From positions 1 through 29,949 of the forward strand of contig NZ_KE150243.1 in assembly GCF_000411115.1 (NCBI RefSeq): DNA of 29,949 nucleotides, written 5' to 3'. Within the stretch, counting starts at the first letter, position 1; each line of letters opens with the position of its first letter. Shown piece after piece: positions 1 through 6,210 of this stretch. The notes under the pieces are model-generated. The model made no database searches. It worked only from the letters and a program-made list of their open reading frames with translations, and was not told where the DNA came from. The translations under genes and the position numbers were made by a program. This DNA is from Capnocytophaga granulosa ATCC 51502. GTDB lineage: Bacteria > Bacteroidota > Bacteroidia > Flavobacteriales > Flavobacteriaceae.

Positions 1-285
1 GGTAGCCGCTACAATTAGGAAGATACAAGCCCCAAACCAACTGGCAGCCGTTTTGCTGGTATCGGGGTCGCCACTACTAAACTTGTTATACACTTTCACC
101 CCACCGATGAGTCCCACCACAGCCCCTATGGCATAGATGAGCTTGGTAGCTGGGTCAAAATACGAGGTAACCATACGGGTAGCTTCGTTGATACCTCCTA
201 CGCCATTGCCCTGAGCAATGGAAAATTGTGTAACTCCTATCATCGTCAGCAGAAGGAGCCGTTTTAGAATTGATTTTCGCTTCAT
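1..285 (-). CDS. traE: TraE-like conjugation protein (DUF4134), 3' end outside window
   Basis: I translated this leftward frame by hand from the ATG at 285; it stays open for all 95 codons to the window edge, so the C-terminus is missing. It begins with a basic signal segment (MKRKSILKRLLLLT...) and a likely cleavage after an SIAQG stretch. It continues with a hydrophobic helix (LIYAIGAVVGLIGGVKVY), a short SSGDPDTSKTA loop and a second helix beginning AASWFGACIF. This layout is characteristic of TraE of CTnDOT-type conjugative transposons, a small membrane protein of the mating apparatus. The gene should follow traC/traD in the tra operon, but here it is separated from them by about 3.2 kb of defence cargo on the other strand. 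A TACTTTTG promoter element lies 29 bases upstream of its start. Confidence 0.88.
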   Translation of the reverse strand, partial: MKRKSILKRLLLLTMIGVTQFSIAQGNGVGGINEATRMVTSYFDPATKLIYAIGAVVGLIGGVKVYNKFSSGDPDTSKTAASWFGACIFLIVAAT

Positions 286-313
286 TGATAATCTGTTATT
301 TTAAAATTTGGTG

Positions 314-343
314 CAAAAGTAAGGGAAGATAAAGAGCAGGGGG
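314..343 (-). promoter_or_regulatory. Predicted promoter of traE
   Basis: On the minus strand TACTTTTG (314-321) matches the Bacteroidota -7 consensus TAnnTTTG exactly, with the typical GCACC following. A CTTG lies 22 bases further upstream, slightly beyond the best spacing for the -33 TTG. The predicted start of transcription is near 307, giving a short leader of about 20 bases before traE. It would let the tra operon resume after the cargo insertion. Confidence 0.5.
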
Positions 344-407
344 CAAGTGTGGTAGCAGGTGGCTGAAAATGGCGGGGGATGGCTTACGATAGTTATAAAA
401 AATGACA

Positions 408-437
408 TTTTGGCAGTTTATATTGTTTTGGCAGTTT
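408..437. repeat. Two direct 12-bp repeats before the CBASS operon
   Basis: TTTTGGCAGTTT occurs at 408-419 and again at 426-437, a period of 18 bases, ending 26 bases before the CD-NTase start codon. No clean TTG-N19-TAnnTTTG promoter could be placed in the same stretch. The repeats may form an operator or contribute to an atypical promoter; either role is inference. Confidence 0.45.
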
Positions 438-463
438 TTTTGATATACAAATAAAAAAAGTTT

Positions 464-1519
464 ATGGAAAAGAAAAACTATTCTGCTTTGTTTGAAAATT
501 TACAAAACAGAAGTAATCCTGAAAAATTACAAGAAATCACAACAAAATTTTTTTCAGATAACCCTGATGTTAAGTATAATGATGTCTTAAAATATATAAC
601 ATTAGCAATGAATGGTGTTAGTCCTGAATACACTAATAAAAGTAGAGAAGCGGGTGAAAAAGTGAAATTACATCTGCAAGATATTCTTCTAGATGTTGAA
701 TATCAATATCAAGGATCTGTGATGACAAACACTCATATCAAAGGGTATAGTGATATTGATTTGCTTGTAATTTCTGATAAATTTTATACTCTTGATGAAC
801 GAAATATCATAGAAAATTTAGAAGTGAATAAGTTTTCCTTATCACAAGAAAAAATTCAAAAATTACAACAAGAACTATTAGGAAAGAAATACCATTCAGC
901 GACTAATGATTTAAAGAATAATAGATTGTTATCTGAGCAAAAACTATCATCTGTTTATGAAATTTGTGACATTACACATCCTAAAGCTATAAAGATAACT
1001 AATAAAAGTATGGGCAGGGATGTAGATATTGTAATTGCCAATTGGTATGATGATGCTCAATCTGTTATTAATAATAGGCAAATTGAATATCGAGGGATTC
1101 AGATTTATAATAAAAGGAGTAATACAATAGAAAATAGAGATTTCCCTTTTTTAAGTATTCAAAGAATTAATAAAAGAAGTTCAGAAACAAAAGGTCGATT
1201 AAAAAAGATGATCCGTTTCTTAAAAAATTTAAAAGCAGATAGTGATGAAAAAATTGAACTTAGTAGTTTTGATATAAATGCTATCTGTTATAATATAGAA
1301 AAAAATAAATACTTACATTCAAATAAATATCAGTTAGTCCCTATATTATATGAGCAGTTAAATGAATTAGTCTCTAATTCAAACAAGATAAATAGTTTGA
1401 AATCTGTTGATGGACATGAATATATTTTTTCCAGAAACAATATAGATAAAAAAGAATCCTTGAAGATGCTCCTACAAGAAGTAAAAATAATTTATTCTAA
1501 TCTACAGTCATATTTATAA
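464..1519 (+). CDS. cdnE: CD-NTase (CBASS cyclic nucleotide synthase, CdnE-like)
   Basis: This 351-residue protein has the nucleotidyltransferase signature of cGAS/DncV-like enzymes. Gly84-Ser85 is followed by the metal-binding pair Asp97-x-Asp99 (YSDIDLLVI), and a third acidic residue lies at Asp188 in RDVDIVIANW. The C-terminal half is helical, as in the OAS-type scaffold. Such enzymes make a cyclic di- or oligonucleotide when phage infection is sensed. The stop codon is 8 bases before the TIR-STING gene, so the two are almost certainly co-transcribed. Published CdnE enzymes paired with bacterial STING make c-di-GMP; that product is inferred here, not visible. No Cap2/Cap3 or HORMA/TRIP13 regulators are nearby, so this is a minimal two-gene CBASS. 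The gene is visibly richer in A and T than the tra and mob genes around it. Confidence 0.9.
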   Translation: MEKKNYSALFENLQNRSNPEKLQEITTKFFSDNPDVKYNDVLKYITLAMNGVSPEYTNKSREAGEKVKLHLQDILLDVEYQYQGSVMTNTHIKGYSDIDLLVISDKFYTLDERNIIENLEVNKFSLSQEKIQKLQQELLGKKYHSATNDLKNNRLLSEQKLSSVYEICDITHPKAIKITNKSMGRDVDIVIANWYDDAQSVINNRQIEYRGIQIYNKRSNTIENRDFPFLSIQRINKRSSETKGRLKKMIRFLKNLKADSDEKIELSSFDINAICYNIEKNKYLHSNKYQLVPILYEQLNELVSNSNKINSLKSVDGHEYIFSRNNIDKKESLKMLLQEVKIIYSNLQSYL

Positions 1520-1527
1520 AATAGAAA

Positions 1528-2472
1528 ATGAGAGGTAAAAGAATTTTTATAGGTTCCTCATCAGAAGAACTAAGATTAGCTGAACAAGCTAAAAAAATTT
1601 TAGAAAAAAATACTAATTATCAAGTAACTATATGGAATGAAAATATGTGGGATAAAGCAGTTTTTCGTTTAAATAATAGTTATCTTAATGATTTAATAAG
1701 AGCCACATTACATTTCGATTTTGGTATTCTTATTGGAACTAAGGATGATAAAGTTATTTTTAGAGGAAGTGAAGAGATTCAACCTCGAGATAACGTTTTG
1801 TTTGAATTAGGGTTATTTATAGGACGATTAGGCTTAAATAATTGTGCCTTTTTAGTAGATGAAGAAATAAAGATTTTATCAGATGTAAAAGGAATTTCTT
1901 TAGCACGTTTTAAAGAAAAAGACTCTGATTCTTTTAATAATGCTGTGCTTTCAATAAGAGAATCTTTTGACCGGCAAAATGATTCAGATATTAATTTTTT
2001 CCCCTCTTCAACCTTAGCTGCTGTATATTATGAGAATTTTATAAAGCCAACTTGCTCACATATTATTAATAATGGAGGACTGTTAGATAAAAATGGGTAT
2101 ATATATAAGAAATGTACAATTAAAATAATCATACCTAAAAAACTAACTTCTGATGTTAATAGCCAGTTTCAAAGGATTAAAGCAAAAATTGAGACTAAAG
2201 AGTTGTCTTTTGAATATTTAGGAAGACCACGAAATATTAATGTTGAAATAATAGCAGAGGATGGAGAGGTAATGATTATTGATTTTCCTACTATTCTATC
2301 TGGTATAAATTATGCAATATCAAATTTGCTACCTCAAGACTTTAACTCTATGTCTGTTGATTATGAAGCTATTTTAAGCAGAGAACTTGAACGCTTTGTA
2401 TATACACTAAAAAAAATAGCTTTGAGAGATGGGTTTGATGATCTTATTAAGATTGTAGATGAAGATAATTAG
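1528..2472 (+). CDS. TIR-STING effector of CBASS
   Basis: This 314-residue protein has two domains. Residues 1-about 145 form a TIR-like nucleotide-binding domain (PF10137 type): it opens with [11 protein letters not shown], and [12 protein letters not shown] contains Glu93, the likely catalytic glutamate for NAD+ cleavage. Residues about 155-314 resemble bacterial [20 protein letters not shown] forms the start of the dimer helices, IIIPKKL a central strand, YLGRPRN (230-236) probably the ligand lid with Arg233/Arg235, and [11 protein letters not shown] (250-260) matches the conserved DFPT region. In this family, cyclic dinucleotide binding to STING drives filament formation and TIR-mediated NAD+ depletion, killing the infected cell. 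It directly follows the CD-NTase gene. The STING assignment rests on motif resemblance; the TIR part is clear. Confidence 0.85.
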   Translation: MRGKRIFIGSSSEELRLAEQAKKILEKNTNYQVTIWNENMWDKAVFRLNNSYLNDLIRATLHFDFGILIGTKDDKVIFRGSEEIQPRDNVLFELGLFIGRLGLNNCAFLVDEEIKILSDVKGISLARFKEKDSDSFNNAVLSIRESFDRQNDSDINFFPSSTLAAVYYENFIKPTCSHIINNGGLLDKNGYIYKKCTIKIIIPKKLTSDVNSQFQRIKAKIETKELSFEYLGRPRNINVEIIAEDGEVMIIDFPTILSGINYAISNLLPQDFNSMSVDYEAILSRELERFVYTLKKIALRDGFDDLIKIVDEDN

Positions 2473-2531
2473 TTTTCCTCATACAACAGGATGCTAAAGA
2501 AAAACTACTCAGCCTAACAACTATTGAGGAC

Positions 2532-2561
2532 TTGCACTAGCTCTAAGTATAATTATGTTTT
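2532..2561 (+). promoter_or_regulatory. Predicted promoter of the membrane protein gene
   Basis: TTG (2532-2534) is separated by exactly 19 bases from TATGTTTT (2554-2561), which matches the Bacteroidota consensus TTG-N19-TAnnTTTG in all but the last position. It lies between the TIR-STING stop and the next gene and predicts a leader of about 30 bases. This suggests the downstream gene can be expressed apart from the CBASS operon. Confidence 0.45.
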
Positions 2562-2599
2562 CCTTTCAAAACAAACTTAACTCTTAAAATCTTACAATA

Positions 2600-3298
2600 A
2601 TGAATCTATCTGACTTCATCAATTTTTACAAAGAAAATCTTACAACAAGAGGCCTTATGAAAAAGAAATATAAGGCACATTATATTATACCTATCATATA
2701 TCTTCTAATACCTATAATTCTTATGGGTATTAAATATAGGTTTGGATTAGATAGTTTTTGTAGTTATATTATTTTTGTAATGATAACTATTTTTGACATA
2801 TTATTTCTTATTCTTTCTACTAGAAGACTAATCTTTAAAACAATGAAAGAATTGAATAAAAAATTTATTGTAGAAAAAAAATGCTACTCATTAAATCGTC
2901 AAGAGATAAAGAAGTATTTCTTTTCTGAGTTAAAAAAATATTTTAATGATAAAGAAATTTCAGAAAACAAGATAAAGGATATAATTGTTATCTTAAACAA
3001 GAAATCGGAAAAAGAGAAAGCTCCTTTTATTATAAGCTCTTCTATATTTTCAGCTATAGCACTAGTTATATTTTCATCTGCATGTAATAGATTTTATGAG
3101 CTTGTAGGAAATAATCCTTTGGATATAATAGTGTATACAATTTTATTAACCCCGTTTATATGTTATATAGTCACATATCTTATTTATAGCATTAGAGAAA
3201 TTTATTTCAATCTGTTTACAAATTATCTGTCTATCAATGGACTTATAGATTTGTTAGAGGAATATGAAATTAATAAACCAAGGAGTGAATTGCTTTAA
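2600..3298 (+). CDS. Unrecognised four-helix membrane protein
   Basis: I do not recognise a family for this 232-residue protein. Four hydrophobic segments are visible: about residues 28-44 (IIPIIYLLIPIILMGI), 53-72 (CSYIIFVMITIFDILFLIL), 144-162 and 175-197. Between helices 2 and 3 is a lysine-rich, probably cytoplasmic segment of about 70 residues (KELNKKFIVEKKCY...). The C-terminus (LIDLLEEYEINKPRSELL) is also hydrophilic. It follows TIR-STING on the same strand after 127 bases that contain a promoter-like site, so it may be co-inherited cargo rather than part of the CBASS operon. Its codons are strongly AT-rich like those of the CBASS genes. It could be an accessory membrane component, an independent defence gene, or unrelated cargo. 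Confidence 0.6.
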   Translation: MNLSDFINFYKENLTTRGLMKKKYKAHYIIPIIYLLIPIILMGIKYRFGLDSFCSYIIFVMITIFDILFLILSTRRLIFKTMKELNKKFIVEKKCYSLNRQEIKKYFFSELKKYFNDKEISENKIKDIIVILNKKSEKEKAPFIISSSIFSAIALVIFSSACNRFYELVGNNPLDIIVYTILLTPFICYIVTYLIYSIREIYFNLFTNYLSINGLIDLLEEYEINKPRSELL

Positions 3299-3475
3299 TA
3301 TCCTTTTCACCCCTTTTTAAAGGGAAAGATGCAAGACAAAAGTGACTATAATGTTGTAAATCAGAGATAATTATTTTTCAACCCTTGATTCATATTATAA
3401 AAAGATAGTAGAATTTGATATGTAGGAGGCAGGATAGGATATATAAAAATAGTATATTTTATTAGGTACTCCCCC

Positions 3476-4027
3476 TCACACAAATTCCCTAATATCAAAC
3501 TCCATTTTACTCTCTACGGTTTTAGGCAACGCCTTCTCCAAGAGCGCACTTACTTTAAGAGTCGCTTGGGGCAAGGCTTTTTCTATGGCTTCTAATAAGC
3601 TGGTGCCCTCTACTTTTTGCAGTAACTCTATGTTCTCGGTGGTAACCTCTTCTTTGTCCTCAGAGAGGAAAGTAGCTACCTTTTCCAAGTCCTCAAATGA
3701 AAGCCCTGTGGCAAAATCATTATCCTCTGCCTCTGTGCGATAGCTGCGCAAATCCTCTTCTTCATCTTCAAGGTCTATGGTAGGTTCCTCTTCCCATTCT
3801 GTCAGAATATCCTGTTGCTCTTTTTCTGTTAAGGGGATAGCTGTAGTAGCTACCTTTGCAGGAGGCACAAACCTACTTTCCCCCATTACCGATGTTGGAG
3901 GAGCTGTTTTGGGTATAGGGGTAGCTTTAGGTTGGGGAGCTCTCTTTTTAGAATGTGTTATAGGCATTTTGTCCGATAGCAACAGCAAAATCACCACGAT
4001 AAGTAGTAAAATGATAATTTTTTCCAT
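3476..4027 (-). CDS. DUF4122 conjugation protein (TraC-type)
   Basis: A 183-residue protein starts with one hydrophobic helix (residues 3-18, IIILLLIVVILLLLSD), then a proline-rich linker and an acidic segment (EEEPTIDLEDEEED). The conserved C-terminal half includes FATGLSFEDLEKVATFL, a LQKVEGTSLLEAIEKALPQA segment and the ending FDIREFV. This is the layout of DUF4122 proteins that follow traA and traB in Bacteroidota conjugative transposons; some annotations call them TraC, others TraD. It starts 2 bases after traB. The next tra gene to the left should be traD/traE, but opposite-strand CBASS cargo intervenes. Confidence 0.75.
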   Translation of the reverse strand: MEKIIILLLIVVILLLLSDKMPITHSKKRAPQPKATPIPKTAPPTSVMGESRFVPPAKVATTAIPLTEKEQQDILTEWEEEPTIDLEDEEEDLRSYRTEAEDNDFATGLSFEDLEKVATFLSEDKEEVTTENIELLQKVEGTSLLEAIEKALPQATLKVSALLEKALPKTVESKMEFDIREFV

Positions 4028-4029
4028 TG

Positions 4030-4413
4030 TTAAAATATAGGCTTGTATTTCTGTTCAAAACTCTGTGTAATTTCTTCTTGGTACTGCTCGAAATGCGCTT
4101 TAAGCACATTGTCCAAATAGTTGTACAGACTGATCTTGTCTTCTCCTATCACCTGTACAATGCGGGCTATTCGCTGGTGAAACTCAGGGCGTATATACAC
4201 CGATTTTCCTTCCCTTGCTGAAGTCTCTCCCTGCTCAAAAAAATAACTTTCATACTCATAGAGTTCTGCCTTTTTCTTTTTGGCAGGAGCTGGTTTCTGG
4301 GGTGCTTTTTCTGTCTCTATCGGAGCCATAGCAATGGCAGGGGCAGGTGTGGGTTGCTTGCCTGCCATTAGCTCCATTAGTTCGTTTTCGTCTATAGGTT
4401 TTACTGTCTTCAT
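4030..4413 (-). CDS. traB: TraB-type conjugation protein (DUF3408)
   Basis: This 127-residue protein has a disordered, alanine/proline-rich N-terminal third (residues 15-50) and a compact C-terminal domain (about 52-127). That domain contains YESYFFEQGETSAREGKSVY, IRPEFHQRIARIVQVIG and ISLYNYLDNVLKAHFEQYQE. This matches DUF3408, a probable ribbon-helix-helix DNA-binding domain found beside the ParA-like TraA in CTnDOT-type elements. The pair is arranged like a partition ATPase with its DNA-binding partner. The gene starts 11 bases after traA ends and 2 bases before the DUF4122 gene, so the three form one operon. Confidence 0.8.
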   Translation of the reverse strand: MKTVKPIDENELMELMAGKQPTPAPAIAMAPIETEKAPQKPAPAKKKKAELYEYESYFFEQGETSAREGKSVYIRPEFHQRIARIVQVIGEDKISLYNYLDNVLKAHFEQYQEEITQSFEQKYKPIF

Positions 4414-4424
4414 ATCTTTAGGTT

Positions 4425-5183
4425 TTACTGAATAATCTGTACCAACTCATCGATAAAGTCATCCAAATGACAACCGCTCATCAACTTCTCATCAGCAGGC
4501 ATTAAGGTAGAACGGAATACCAATCGTTGGTTTTCTGTGCCGTCTTTTCGAAAACGCTTACTATCAGATATGTAGGCTTGCATCAGGTTCAAACCTAAAT
4601 CAGCGATGACTTGCTCGTATATCTTATACAAAGGCGATTTTTCTCTCCCATCTACCTGATTCCAAAATAAATGAACACTCTTAATAGCACTTTCGGTATT
4701 CTTAGCGATGATATTGGAAAGTACCTCAGTAAAACTCAAAGTACTTTCAATCACCACTCTATCGGCAGTGATAGGTGAGAAAATGTGATGCATTTGTGCT
4801 AGCAGGGTCAATATTCCTGCGGTGTTTACTGTCCCTGGCATATCAAAAAGTATAACCTCTATAGGGAAAGGTGTCTCTGCGATGAGTTGTTGTGCCTTTT
4901 CAAGGGCTTCATTGGGCTTACATTGTATTATGGGGTATGCCTTTTTGTTCAGCTCACTAAACTGTCTATGAGCAGCTTTCTTAAAATGCTCGTTGTTCAT
5001 CACTGTTTTGAGGTCTTGCTCTCGCATTCGGTGTAGACTGTATTGTGGATAATCACAATCCATCACTGCTACATTGTAGCCCATTCGATAATGTAGCAAG
5101 CTGGCTACTAAGGTGGTAAAGGTACTTTTTCCTACCCCTCCTTTCTGGGTAGAAAAGCTAATGAATTTTGTCATAGATGTCAT
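4425..5183 (-). CDS. traA: TraA, ParA/MinD-family ATPase of conjugative element
   Basis: A 252-residue ParA-type ATPase. The deviant Walker A motif KGGVGKST is at residues 14-21, with the signature lysine at 14. AVMDCDYPQ (about 39-47) is the Walker A' region and VILFDMPGTVNTAG the Walker B region. In CTnDOT-type ICEs this gene heads the tra operon. ParA-like proteins position or stabilise DNA, but the exact role of TraA in transfer is not settled. The start at 5183 gives MTSMTK; Met4 is an alternative start. Upstream is a 577-base region shared with the divergent mob operon, with short repeats that could be its binding sites. Confidence 0.85.
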   Translation of the reverse strand: MTSMTKFISFSTQKGGVGKSTFTTLVASLLHYRMGYNVAVMDCDYPQYSLHRMREQDLKTVMNNEHFKKAAHRQFSELNKKAYPIIQCKPNEALEKAQQLIAETPFPIEVILFDMPGTVNTAGILTLLAQMHHIFSPITADRVVIESTLSFTEVLSNIIAKNTESAIKSVHLFWNQVDGREKSPLYKIYEQVIADLGLNLMQAYISDSKRFRKDGTENQRLVFRSTLMPADEKLMSGCHLDDFIDELVQIIQ

Positions 5184-5291
5184 ATATATGTGTTTAAATA
5201 TGTTTGTAATTCAATAAGTATATAAGTGCATAGCTATTCAAATACAACTATCTGTATTTAAGTAATTATCACTGTAACTATGCCGTTATAT

Positions 5292-5327
5292 AAGTAATTG
5301 GCTAATTATCTAATTGACTAATTACTT
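5292..5327. repeat. Inverted repeat upstream of traA
   Basis: AAGTAATT (5292-5299) and AATTACTT (5320-5327) form perfect 8-base arms. The enclosed sequence continues the symmetry imperfectly around repeated TAATTG/CTAATT units. It lies about 110 bases before traA on AT-rich DNA. It may be an operator or partition-type site for TraA/TraB; that is inference. Confidence 0.45.
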
Positions 5328-5345
5328 GCGTATGTACATACTTCT

Positions 5346-5385
5346 GTAGCTTTATAGCTTTGTAGCTTTGTAGCTACATAGCTAC
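5346..5385. repeat. Short tandem repeats of TGTAGCTTT type
   Basis: TGTAGCTTT, TATAGCTTT, TGTAGCTTT and then TGTAGCTACATAGCTAC follow each other at a 9-base period. The last part is itself an inverted repeat (GTAGCTAC / GTAGCTAC-like). Such iteron-like arrays beside a ParA gene can be binding sites for its DNA-binding partner; here the candidate would be TraB. Confidence 0.5.
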
Positions 5386-5627
5386 CTAATTACATTTTTA
5401 CTTTCGTACATACTTGCTTTGGTATGTGGGTGCAAAGGAACATACAAATATACATATAGCCTTATGTAGGGTTGTAAATGGCTTTGTAAGGAAGTGATTG
5501 GCTTTGTGTTATATACAAATCCTTTGCTAAGAAATCACTTGTTTTGCACCCTGAAATCACTTTACCCGCTCGTAGTGTTAATTTCTCTCTTTATGGCTAA
5601 TTAAAATTCGACCATTAGGGAGAATTT

Positions 5628-5699
5628 TCTGTTCACCCGAACAGAGCAAGTTGTGTTTTGAGGCACGCATTAGGCGTGTAGGCACCTCAAAACCACTTG
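5628..5699. other. oriT: Probable origin of transfer (oriT)
   Basis: Three nested or adjacent inverted repeats are visible. TCTGTTC (5628-5634) and GAACAGA (5639-5645) flank a 4-base loop. CAAGTTGTGTTTTGAGG (5647-5663) pairs with CCTCAAAACCACTTG (5685-5699), with a small bulge. CACGC (5664-5668) and GCGTG (5674-5678) form an inner hairpin at the top of that stem. A compact array of hairpins a few dozen bases before mobA and the relaxase gene is where oriT lies in related elements. The nick site cannot be fixed from sequence alone; the ATTAG/GGCGTG loop is a reasonable candidate. Confidence 0.6.
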
Positions 5700-5760
5700 C
5701 CCTTGCAGGGAGCTTAAAACGCACTCCAAAGTCGTGGTTTTTTACTAACACTGAATTTAT

Positions 5761-6186
5761 ATGACCTTACAGAAAACAACTCACAAACGCCCCATAGGTA
5801 GGAACAAAAAGATAAATCCTACTTCTTTTAGATATGTTTTTAGATTAAATGAAGAAGAAAACAATCAGTTTCTCTCGCTTTTCGAGCAATCAGGAATGAA
5901 AGTCAAAGCGCATTTTATTACCTCTTTGCTTTTTAACCGAGAGATAAAAGTGGTGAAAATTGATAAATCTGCTTTAAATTATTACACCAAACTCACTGAA
6001 CTCTATGCACAATTTCGTTCGGTAGGGGTCAATTACAATCAGATTGTAAAGATACTCTACCGTAATTTTTCGGAGAAGAAAGCGGCTGCTTACCTCTATA
6101 AATTGGAGAAAGAAACTACCCAATTGATTGCTATCTGCAAACAAATATTAGAACTCTCGCAGCAAATGGAGCAAAAACTAAAGTAG
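5761..6186 (+). CDS. mobA: MobA-type relaxosome accessory protein
   Basis: This 141-residue basic protein has an N-terminal segment FRYVFRLNEEENNQFLSLFE (about 23-42). It resembles a ribbon-helix-helix strand and helix, and is followed by GMKVKAHFITSLLF. The C-terminal half (about 75-141) is a helical bundle with NYNQIVKILYR, a motif common in MobC/MobA relaxosome proteins. Such proteins bind oriT and help the relaxase open the strands. It is the first gene after the oriT-like hairpins, and the relaxase starts 24 bases after it, as in CTnDOT-type mob operons. The start codon follows the repeats by about 60 bases. Confidence 0.8.
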   Translation: MTLQKTTHKRPIGRNKKINPTSFRYVFRLNEEENNQFLSLFEQSGMKVKAHFITSLLFNREIKVVKIDKSALNYYTKLTELYAQFRSVGVNYNQIVKILYRNFSEKKAAAYLYKLEKETTQLIAICKQILELSQQMEQKLK

Positions 6187-6210
6187 TTTTTAAGACGAAA
6201 ATAGCGAGTT

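Larger units (their letters stand above)
5184..5760. other. 577-base divergent regulatory and transfer region
   Basis: No gene is evident here. The left part (5184-5460) is AT-rich and holds an inverted repeat and short tandem repeats near traA. The middle (5460-5600) has no structure I can name, apart from a few TTTGC-containing sites that could be promoters. The right part (about 5610-5710) has strong inverted repeats consistent with oriT, directly before mobA. The region separates the leftward tra operon from the rightward mob operon. Confidence 0.7.

Noticed and set aside
408..442. Standard promoter for the CBASS operon
   Set aside because: TTTG elements are present but none has TA at the right place together with a TTG 19 bases upstream.
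3311..3324. CCCTTT-TT-AAAGGG hairpin after the membrane protein gene as terminator
   Set aside because: The loop is only 2 bases and no T-run follows on either strand; it may be chance in AT-rich DNA.
3777..4221. Two rightward open frames opposite the DUF4122 and traB genes
   Set aside because: Antisense to genes in a conserved tra operon, with no recognisable features.
5346..5385. CRISPR array
   Set aside because: The repeats are 9 bases without spacers, and there are no cas genes in the window.
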